The translations under genes were made by a program, and so were the position numbers. From CBDFGE01 sp965247055 (GTDB lineage Bacteria > Chloroflexota > Dehalococcoidia > Lucifugimonadales > JAGWBF01), in assembly GCA_965247055.1 (NCBI GenBank), contig CBDFGE010000005.1, positions 372,001-436,000 of the forward strand: a DNA stretch of 64,000 nucleotides, read 5' to 3'. Shown in pieces: positions 57,800 through 64,000 of the stretch (the first letter of the stretch is position 1; every line of letters begins with the position of its first letter). The notes under the pieces were generated by a model. It was given only the letters and a program-made list of their open reading frames with translations, did not search any database and was not told where the DNA came from.

Positions 57800-59203
57800 C
57801 TACGCGTAGTGGTAGTCCCTCAACGAGACTATCAGCTGCAACATCTCCGTCACCCGCCGCGTGGAGCTTGTCTTCTCCTCATCCGTCCCCCACCTGAGCT
57901 TTCCCCCCGCGTTGGCGTGACTCACTACCTCGTCCCGGGTACCCTGGTCCACCTCCAGCGGCCCCATCAGGTCCAAGCAGGCGTCCACGAACTCCTCCGC
58001 AGATATCTCACCCCTGGCCTTTAGCCTCTCGACCATGGACCGCACCCCAGGCCGCTCCGCGTCCCCCACCAGACCGGCGGCGAAGTTGACCCGCCTCATC
58101 AGCGAGCCGCTGTTCACCCACTCAGTCCCCGTGTGCCACCCTTCCACGCTCGGTGGGTTCATCAGGTCCTGCCCCATGTACATGGACTGGCGGGCCAGCT
58201 CCCCGTAGCCAGGCGCCGGGAACTCGGCCCCACCGACCAGACGCAGGGTACCGGCTACCACCTCGGCGGGGCTCTTTATCTTGGCGAAGCGGGCGTTCTT
58301 GAAGAAGTCGGAGTTGAACAGCACCCGTAGCACCGGCACCATCTCACCCTTGGACTCGGTGAACGCCTTGGCCAGGGTGTCGATGGCCTCGGGGTCCCCC
58401 GGCGGCGTCACCGACCAGGCAGGCACCTGTGGTTCGTCGGCAACGAAGAAGTTGTAGAGGTGACGGCAGATGAACCGGGCCGTTGCGGGATGCTCGCAGA
58501 TGATATCCAAGATGTCGTCACCGTTCAGCCGCCCCGTATGCCCCAGGAAGGTCTTCTCGGTGTCGTCGTGGTCCTCCTCTCTGTAGTCGAAGAACCAGTC
58601 GTACCGTCCCAAGGGTCCCCTGGGAATCGGGTTCTTGATGGTCCAGCCGGTGAAGGCGCGGGAGCACTCCCTAACGTCCACCTCAGTGTAGTTGCCCACA
58701 CCCATACTGAACAGCTCCAGCAGCTCCCGGCCCCAGTTCTCGTTGACCGCCTCCGCGTGGTTCTCGTTGTTGTCCAGCCAGTAGATCATCGCCGGGTCCC
58801 GGGCCAGCTTGGACAGGAGGTCACGATAGTTTCCCATCCCGTTCTCCCGGAACATGGTCACCTGGGAGGTCACTGTGTGGACGTGGTCGATCTTGGAGTA
58901 GCCTGTGGCGAATACGTGGTGCCAGAAGAGGGCCATCTTCTCTTCCAGGGGCCGCTGGGTGTTCACCATGAAATACAGCCATTCAACGGCTCCCATGCCG
59001 TATAGCGTCGCCGGCTTGTAGGTCCACTGCAGGTAGCGCAGGATGTCGTACCTGTCCGTGGGCTCCTGATCTTCGGGATGCAAGAACTCCTCCACCGTTG
59101 CCTCATACCCCTTGGCTACCCGAGCCTCCAGCTCGTCCCGGGTCGCCCCGAAACCCACACGACGCATCAGATGCGCCATCAAAGCTATGTCTTTGTTGGC
59201 CAT
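57800..59203 (-). CDS. DUF1800 family protein, copy B
   Basis: 467 residues. It starts MANKDIALMAHLMRRVGFGAT; the ribosome site is AAAGGAGGCAGCGGA. The 5' two thirds differ from copy A at many positions (for example LQWTYKPATLYGMGAVEWLYF against LWKHGTLPAMGGAGW), yet NENWGRELLELFSMG and FTGW are the same. From residue 342 on the two are identical. No signal peptide is present. It has its own promoter at 59314-59342. Confidence 0.87.
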   Translation of the reverse strand: MANKDIALMAHLMRRVGFGATRDELEARVAKGYEATVEEFLHPEDQEPTDRYDILRYLQWTYKPATLYGMGAVEWLYFMVNTQRPLEEKMALFWHHVFATGYSKIDHVHTVTSQVTMFRENGMGNYRDLLSKLARDPAMIYWLDNNENHAEAVNENWGRELLELFSMGVGNYTEVDVRECSRAFTGWTIKNPIPRGPLGRYDWFFDYREEDHDDTEKTFLGHTGRLNGDDILDIICEHPATARFICRHLYNFFVADEPQVPAWSVTPPGDPEAIDTLAKAFTESKGEMVPVLRVLFNSDFFKNARFAKIKSPAEVVAGTLRLVGGAEFPAPGYGELARQSMYMGQDLMNPPSVEGWHTGTEWVNSGSLMRRVNFAAGLVGDAERPGVRSMVERLKARGEISAEEFVDACLDLMGPLEVDQGTRDEVVSHANAGGKLRWGTDEEKTSSTRRVTEMLQLIVSLRDYHYA

Positions 59204-59313
59204 TCCGCTGCCTCCTTTTTGTAATGTTCTGGTTATCGATCTGTGGCCGCTAATTACTTACAGCGGGCCCATGGTCCGCCCCCAACTCATCCCCCACGTC
59301 TAGGCACGGGGTT

Positions 59314-59342
59314 ATTATAATCCTTTAATGATTCAAGGTCAA
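59314..59342 (-). promoter_or_regulatory. Promoter of DUF1800 copy B
   Basis: On the minus strand, TTGACC (complement of 59337-59342), a 17-bp spacer and a perfect TATAAT (complement of 59314-59319). A leader of about 105 nt follows, similar in length to that of copy A but different in sequence. Confidence 0.75.
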
Positions 59343-59412
59343 TCGGCTTCCACCGTGACTATTGGCGCCCGGCCAGCTATAGGCCCACGGAGTCTCTCAT
59401 CGAGCTTCGGGT

Positions 59413-60414
59413 CTACAGGTTGAACTGGGCGTCTACGAAGTTCCTTTCTTTGACATAGATCTGCATGCGGTGCCGCTGGGCCTCCAGCACTATGATCCTG
59501 CCGTCATCGTCCACCTGCACCGCTATCGGTCTGCCGAATCGCCATTCGGGGGTCAGATCGGTCCGGCGGCGCGCCTTCAAGCAGTCGGGATTGGCGTCCA
59601 CCAAGGCCTGGGCCCACGGCGACAGGGTCTCCGCATCTCCTATGAACGCGGTGATGAAGACTCCATCGGGCGCATATATATTGAGCCTGAAGTTTCCCCA
59701 GTCGGTGACGTACACATCCCCTTCGCTGTCGATCGCTATACGGCTGGGCCGGCTCAGCTCCCCGTCGCCCGCTCCCGAGCTACCGAAGGTAGCCAGGTAC
59801 TGGCCCTCGGAGGTGAACTTTTGCACCCGGTCGTTCTTCCAATCGGCCACGTATACGTTGCCCTCTTTGTCCACAGTGATGCCCCAGGGCATGTTAAACT
59901 GGCCCTCACCGCTCCCCTGGCTGCCCCAATTGGAAAGGAACCGGCCCTCTTTGGTGAACTTCTGGACTCGGTGGTTCAGGCTGTCGGCGATATACAGGCC
60001 GTCATCCCCATCGAAGGCCAGACCCGAGGGCCCACCTAGCTCCCCATCGGCGGAACCTGCGGTGCCCCAGCTACTTAACAGATCGCCACCTTTATCATAT
60101 ATGACCAACGTGTTCGTGGACTCGTCGGCGATATAGATGTTCTCGTGGCTGTCCACGGCAATCGCTGTGGGCCAGGGGGACTTCCCACCCCCGAACCCAG
60201 GGCCCCGGTCATCCCACACGAGCTCGTGGTCAAGGGTGCACTTGGTCACGCCCTGGCTGGGATTGAACTCGGTGCCCCTACTTATCACGTACAGGCTGCG
60301 GTCGGAGCCCACAGCGAAGTCGATCGGCTCACGAAAGCCGGTCCCCGAGATGCCATTCCTGCCAATACAGCAGTCCCAGTTGTAGATGCGGCCGGCCGCA
60401 CGTCGTGTGAGCAT
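59413..60414 (-). CDS. NHL-repeat beta-propeller protein, copy 3
   Basis: 333 residues, more distant than copies 1 and 2. It starts MLTRRAAGRIYNWDCCIG and has the NHL repeats SGLAFDGDDGLYIADSLNHRV, WGITVDKEGNVYVADWKNDRV and SRIAIDSEGDVYVTDWGNFRL. No signal peptide. It is first in the minus-strand cassette, about 210 bp before DUF1800 copy B, and has its own strong promoter at 60499-60527. Two cysteines near the N-terminus (DCCIG) are absent from copies 1 and 2. Confidence 0.86.
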   Translation of the reverse strand: MLTRRAAGRIYNWDCCIGRNGISGTGFREPIDFAVGSDRSLYVISRGTEFNPSQGVTKCTLDHELVWDDRGPGFGGGKSPWPTAIAVDSHENIYIADESTNTLVIYDKGGDLLSSWGTAGSADGELGGPSGLAFDGDDGLYIADSLNHRVQKFTKEGRFLSNWGSQGSGEGQFNMPWGITVDKEGNVYVADWKNDRVQKFTSEGQYLATFGSSGAGDGELSRPSRIAIDSEGDVYVTDWGNFRLNIYAPDGVFITAFIGDAETLSPWAQALVDANPDCLKARRRTDLTPEWRFGRPIAVQVDDDGRIIVLEAQRHRMQIYVKERNFVDAQFNL

Positions 60415-60477
60415 CGTTACCTCCCTGTGTTGGTCTGGAATCTACGCTTGGGATATCCGTCCTGCGGATCTATCCCA

Positions 60478-60528
60478 CTTGACAGCCTCACCTCAGCCAT
60501 TTTAGTAAGGCATCCCGAGGCTGTCAAG
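60478..60528. other. Inverted repeat with a promoter of NHL copy 3
   Basis: CTTGACAGCCTC (60478-60489) and GAGGCTGTCAAG (60517-60528) form a perfect 12-bp inverted repeat separated by 27 bp. Each arm carries a TTGACA hexamer, so the -35 element of the promoter below is duplicated in mirror image. It may be an operator or an intercistronic hairpin after the hydroxyacid dehydrogenase gene. Confidence 0.55.
60499..60527 (-). promoter_or_regulatory. Promoter of the NHL copy 3 gene
   Basis: On the minus strand, TTGACA (complement of 60522-60527), a 17-bp spacer and TAAAAT (complement of 60499-60504), about 85 bp before the ATG at 60414. Confidence 0.7.
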
Positions 60529-60568
60529 GATATGCCACTTCTAGGCAGTCCGTCCCGGAGGGGCCGGG

Positions 60569-61525
60569 CTAGAACCGGTTTCCCTTGTCCACCACGTTGA
60601 TTAGAGACTGGCCCCGGGAGAAGCGCCGGCAATTTTCCAGAAAGACATGGGTGCGCCGTTCCGGCAGGTGAGGCGCGTCACGGGAACCAACGTGGGGCGT
60701 AATCATTACGCCGGGCGTCGTCCAGAGGGGGTGGCCCTGGGGGAGGGGCTCCGTCTCGAAAACGTCCAGGCCCGCTCCCGCGATGGCGCCCGAGTTCAGG
60801 GCGCCTACCAGGTCCTGCAGCACGACACATGCTCCCCGTCCGACGTTGACCAGATAGGCCGTGGGCTTCATCAATGCGAAGCGACCGGCGTTCATCATGC
60901 CCCGCGTGTGGGGTGTGTCCGGGGTGGTGATGACCACAAAATCGGCCCTGGGCAGCACACTATCCAGCCCGTCGGGGGGATGCAGCTCGTCGAGGTAGTC
61001 GGGCGCTACTTCCAGTCGCGGGTCGACACCCAACGTTGTCATTCCGAAGGCCTTGCACAGCCGGGCCACCTCCGCTCCGATTCCTCCCACTCCCACCACG
61101 ACGACGGTGCTGTCGGGGAGGTGGGCCGCCCGAGGGGCGGGCTCCCACTCCCCCTGTGCCTGCTGGTGGGCGTAGCGGTCCAGGCGCCGGGCCAGCGCCA
61201 GCAGTAGGGCCAGGGCGTGATGGCTCACGATGTCGCTGTAGATGCCCCGGAAGTTGGTGACCGTCACATCGCTGTTCACCAAAGCGTCGTGGTAGAAGGA
61301 AGGGTCGGGCCCGGCGGCGTAGCACTGGACCCATCGAAGCCTCCGCGCGCAGGCGAACATCTTTGCGGGCAGGTACCCGTAGGCGCAGTCGGCGTCTTCG
61401 ATCTCCGGGAGAGCCTCTTCAGGGCTGGAGAAGACCCTCACCTGGGCCCCTGGGACGGTCTCCGCTACCCGCTGCGGCCAGTCCTCGTGGTAGCCGGGAG
61501 GCAGCATAACCATCTTGAAACTCAC
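60569..61525 (-). CDS. D-2-hydroxyacid dehydrogenase family protein
   Basis: 318 residues, NAD(P)-dependent. The Rossmann motif is VVVVGVGGIGAEVARLCKAFG (about residues 139-159). The catalytic triad is visible: Arg in LVNVGRGACV, Glu in LDVFETEPLP and His in ITPHVGSRDA. The substrate may be hydroxypyruvate, glyoxylate or an alpha-keto acid. The start is GTG ending at 61525 with GGCGGAGTCG upstream; no ATG is near. It lies just downstream of the gamma-glutamyltransferase-like gene on the same strand and is probably co-transcribed. Confidence 0.9.
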   Translation of the reverse strand: MSFKMVMLPPGYHEDWPQRVAETVPGAQVRVFSSPEEALPEIEDADCAYGYLPAKMFACARRLRWVQCYAAGPDPSFYHDALVNSDVTVTNFRGIYSDIVSHHALALLLALARRLDRYAHQQAQGEWEPAPRAAHLPDSTVVVVGVGGIGAEVARLCKAFGMTTLGVDPRLEVAPDYLDELHPPDGLDSVLPRADFVVITTPDTPHTRGMMNAGRFALMKPTAYLVNVGRGACVVLQDLVGALNSGAIAGAGLDVFETEPLPQGHPLWTTPGVMITPHVGSRDAPHLPERRTHVFLENCRRFSRGQSLINVVDKGNRF

Positions 61526-61559
61526 CGACTCCGCCCTCGCTCCCCGTCCGCCGCTACCG

Positions 61560-63380
61560 TCACCAGCCGATGGCGTAGGTAGTACGCCGCGGGTCTGCCC
61601 CGGCGCTCATGGTCCCGGTGTCGGGGTCGCGCTGGGTGACTATGGCAGTGAACCCGACGGGGTAGGCCTCCACGACTTTGTGGCCGAGGGCTTGCAGGCC
61701 GGCGCGGACCTCCCCTGATATCCCAGGCTCCACATCCAACTGTCCGGGCCGGTAGGTGTGGGGGTGGAAGGACCCGATCATGCTCTGGGTAGCGAAACGA
61801 GGTGCCGATACCGCCTGCTGGGGGTCCATCCCGAAGACAAGCACGTTGAGGATAAGCTGGAGGTTGCCCTGGGCCTGCCTGTCCCCCCCCGGACACCCGG
61901 TGGTCATCACGGGCTGGCCGTCCTTGCAGATTATGTAGTTGATCAGGGTCGTTCGGGGCCGCTTACCGGGCTGGATACCGTTGGGGTGTTGGGCATCCAC
62001 GTAAAACATTTCGCTGCGGTTGCTGATGGTGCACCCCAGCTCCGGGAAGAATACGGAGGTTCCGAAGAAGCCGCCGCTGGGGGTGGCGCTCACTATGTTC
62101 CCGTCCCGGTCCATCACCACGAAGTGGGTGGTGTCCCGCTCGTCATGCTCCCCTCTCTCCCCCGGCGTCGGGGCGGTCGCGGCTATGGCCACTGGGGCAG
62201 GTGGTGTTCCGTCCACGCAATATCTCCATGGGTCACCTGGGTCCGGGCACTCCGGCCAGGCCATATCCGGCCGTATCATCCGGGCACGGGAGGCGGCATA
62301 TTCCTTGGACAGGAGCCCGGCGATGGGCACGCTGGCGAAATTCGGGTCGCCGTAATATGCGTTGCGGTCGGCCAGGGCTAGCTTCAGCGCCTCCGTGACG
62401 GTATGGATATATTGAGTTGAGTTATAGCCCATGGCGCGCAGGTCGAAGTGCTCCAGGATATTTAGCGCCTGGAGGGTCACCGCTCCCTGGGTCCAGACAG
62501 ACTGGGTGTAGAACTCGTGGCCCATGTAGGTCGTGCTGATGGGCTCTTCGAACGTGGCGCTGTAGCTGGCCAGGTCTTCAAAGTCCAGCAGGCCTCCCAC
62601 CCTCTCCGAGCATGCGGCGATGGTCCTGGCGAGATCCCCGCGGTAGAACATATCTCGAGCGGCCCTGATGCCGGCCACCCTGTGTCCCCCTGCCTCCCGC
62701 TCGGCGTGGGCCAGCTTCCTGAACGTGCCTGCCAGCGCCTTCTGGACCAGCGGCTCTCCCACCTGGGGAGGCTCTCCCCCGGGGTAGAAAGTCTCCATAC
62801 CGCCCGGGGGATACAGCTGGAACTGGGACTTGATTTGGTCCGCCAGCCACTTGTCGCCATGCAGCCTGCTTCGCAGGTAGTCCGTCATCGGGGAGCCCTG
62901 GGCGTATTCGATGGCGGGCGCCAGCACCTCGCCAAGGCTCTTGGTCCCGTACGTCTCCAGCATAAGCATGAAGGCGTCGACCACTCCAGGCACCGTGAAG
63001 CCAAGCTCGGAGTTCGGCCCGGGACCGGTGGGCACGAGGTCCATGCCCTTCTCCAGGTAGAAATCGACGGTGGCCCGCTTGGGGGCCACTCCCTGGCCGC
63101 AGAGTACCCGGATCTGTTGAGTGGCAGCGTGGTAGAAGCTGAAAGACCCCTCAGACGCCAGGGTGAAGGAGATGGGCTCCATGACGGCGGCGGCGAACCC
63201 GGCAGCGGCGGCCGCGTCGAAGGCGTTGCCGCCACTCAGGAGCATGCGCATGGCCGACATGGACACGAGGTAGTGTCCGCTCGACACCATCCCCCGCACG
63301 CCACGGACCACGGGCCGGCTATTGGGGAACAGGCCTACGCTGGAGCTATTCAATGGTGGGATCCCGCCGGACTTTACCAA
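61560..63380 (-). CDS. ggt: Gamma-glutamyltransferase family protein (Ntn hydrolase)
   Basis: 606 residues. The large-subunit start is SGGNAFDAAAAAGFAAAVMEP; the autoprocessing and nucleophile region is RDTTHFVVMDRDGNIVSATPS (about residue 417), and the family block MTTGCPGGDRQAQ is near the C-terminus. Processing before the Thr would give subunits of about 415 and 190 residues. No signal peptide is seen, whereas glutathione hydrolases are usually exported; cephalosporin-acylase-like or cytosolic amidase activity is an alternative. The start is TTG with AGGAGGCACC directly upstream. Confidence 0.88.
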   Translation of the reverse strand: MVKSGGIPPLNSSSVGLFPNSRPVVRGVRGMVSSGHYLVSMSAMRMLLSGGNAFDAAAAAGFAAAVMEPISFTLASEGSFSFYHAATQQIRVLCGQGVAPKRATVDFYLEKGMDLVPTGPGPNSELGFTVPGVVDAFMLMLETYGTKSLGEVLAPAIEYAQGSPMTDYLRSRLHGDKWLADQIKSQFQLYPPGGMETFYPGGEPPQVGEPLVQKALAGTFRKLAHAEREAGGHRVAGIRAARDMFYRGDLARTIAACSERVGGLLDFEDLASYSATFEEPISTTYMGHEFYTQSVWTQGAVTLQALNILEHFDLRAMGYNSTQYIHTVTEALKLALADRNAYYGDPNFASVPIAGLLSKEYAASRARMIRPDMAWPECPDPGDPWRYCVDGTPPAPVAIAATAPTPGERGEHDERDTTHFVVMDRDGNIVSATPSGGFFGTSVFFPELGCTISNRSEMFYVDAQHPNGIQPGKRPRTTLINYIICKDGQPVMTTGCPGGDRQAQGNLQLILNVLVFGMDPQQAVSAPRFATQSMIGSFHPHTYRPGQLDVEPGISGEVRAGLQALGHKVVEAYPVGFTAIVTQRDPDTGTMSAGADPRRTTYAIGW

Positions 63381-63423
63381 GGTGCCTCCTGACGGGGGGC
63401 TTCCGAGGTGAGCCAGATAGACA

Positions 63424-64000
63424 TTACCCCGCCATCACCTCCTCCACTCCCTGAATGATGTTGTCCTTGTCTGGCAAGCAGAACCGCTCCATTATCGGGC
63501 TGTAGGGCAGAGGCACGTCAGGGGCGCAGACACGCTTGGGTGGCGCCTTCAGCGCCCGGAAGGTTGCCGGGTCTTCGGTGATCATGGCCACGACCTCGGA
63601 GGCAGCACCACAGGTCACCGGGCCCTCGTCCACGATGACCACGCGGCCAGTCTTCCGCACCGAGGCGCGTATTGTCTCCTTGTCGATGGGCACTATGGTC
63701 AACGGGTCCACCACCTCCACAGAGACCCCCTTTCCCGCCAGCTCCTCGGCGGCTTCGAGGGCCTCCAGCACCATTTTGGAGATGGCCACCACCGTAACAT
63801 CGGTCCCCGGGCGCTTGACGTCGGCCACGCCAATCGGGATGGTGTACTCTTCTTCGGGCACGTCGGCCCGATACGGGAGCCGGGTACCGGGAGGGCCCTG
63901 AGTCCCTAGGCGGCCCAGCATCTGCTGCTCGAGGAACACCACCGGGTTGTTGTCCCGGATGGCGCTCTTCATCAGCCCTTTGGCATCGTAGGGGGTGGCG
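63424..64000 (-). CDS. 2-oxoacid dehydrogenase E1 beta subunit, C-terminal part
   Basis: The gene runs off the right edge; the stop is at 63424 and the frame is open to 64000 (about 190 residues visible). The transketolase C-terminal domain is clear: NPVVFLEQQML, then IPIGVADVKRPGTDVTVVAISKMV, VEVVDPLTIVPIDKETI and RVVIVDEGPVTCGAASEV. It forms the thiamine-diphosphate E1 heterotetramer with an alpha subunit expected upstream, outside the window. Pyruvate, branched-chain or acetoin dehydrogenase types are all possible. A 43-bp gap separates it from ggt. Confidence 0.9.
   Translation of the reverse strand, partial: ATPYDAKGLMKSAIRDNNPVVFLEQQMLGRLGTQGPPGTRLPYRADVPEEEYTIPIGVADVKRPGTDVTVVAISKMVLEALEAAEELAGKGVSVEVVDPLTIVPIDKETIRASVRKTGRVVIVDEGPVTCGAASEVVAMITEDPATFRALKAPPKRVCAPDVPLPYSPIMERFCLPDKDNIIQGVEEVMAG

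Larger units (their letters stand above)
56521..58177 (-). repeat. Right arm of the 1.66-kb near-identical inverted repeat
   Basis: Reverse complement of 3133-4789. It covers the last 125 or so codons of DUF1800 copy B, DUF1501 copy B and both hairpins. It ends 11 bp before the NHL copy 2 start codon, whereas in the left cassette the same sequence is followed by the ATPase segment. Confidence 0.93.

Overview
The window is GC-rich, almost fully coding DNA with Shine-Dalgarno sites of the AAGGAGG type and sigma70-like promoters. No rRNA, tRNA or CRISPR array was found. The gene content points to a heterotrophic bacterium of the Chloroflexota, probably Dehalococcoidia or the SAR202 lineage. The pointers are many class III CoA-transferases, paired acyl-CoA dehydrogenases with their own ETF, a luciferase-like flavin monooxygenase, cobalamin/Fe-S reductive-dehalogenase-like proteins, and DUF1800/DUF1501/NHL cassettes. 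This assignment is inference from gene content and was not tested by a search.

Layout. 1-8.3 kb: a partial Asp-box protein, a ketopantoate-reductase-like gene, a small monooxygenase, then a DUF1800-DUF1501-NHL cassette interrupted by a broken AAA ATPase gene, and a PAC2 protein. 8.3-24 kb: mostly core genes, including an acyl-CoA carboxylase subunit, folP-folK and folB, a GreA fused to a recombinase-like domain, PEP carboxykinase, gyrA, a flavin reductase, a CoA-ester lyase and an amidohydrolase, ending with a surface protein. 24-31 kb: one plus-strand run of etfB-etfA-acd-acd-caiB-caiB, apparently a complete acyl-CoA activation and dehydrogenation module. 31-37.7 kb: a translesion mutagenesis cassette (ImuB-like, DUF6504, DnaE2-like) behind a promoter containing a LexA-type box, split by an intact IS256-family element and the tail of a truncated gene.

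37.7-46.3 kb: a VOC protein and an autoregulated ArsR-AHSA1 fusion, then two closely related cytoplasmic reductive-dehalogenase-like genes facing each other around an MFS transporter, a degenerate amidotransferase and a substrate-binding protein. 46.4-55.4 kb: hydantoinase, DNA glycosylase, a Gfo/Idh/MocA protein, a double-length CoA-transferase and a single one, and a zinc-type quinone oxidoreductase. 55.4-60.4 kb: a second, minus-strand NHL-DUF1800-DUF1501-NHL cassette. 60.5-64 kb: a 2-hydroxyacid dehydrogenase, a gamma-glutamyltransferase and a partial 2-oxoacid dehydrogenase beta subunit.

The main structural feature is an inverted repeat of about 1.66 kb (3133-4789 against 56521-58177), with only three differences seen. 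It covers the end of DUF1800, all of DUF1501 and two downstream hairpins, so the two cassettes could recombine and invert the roughly 52 kb between them. The most unusual candidates are the signal-peptide-less DUF1800/DUF1501/NHL system, the dehalogenase-like pair, the IS-split SOS mutasome, the GreA fusion, and several enzymes that lack a key catalytic residue.
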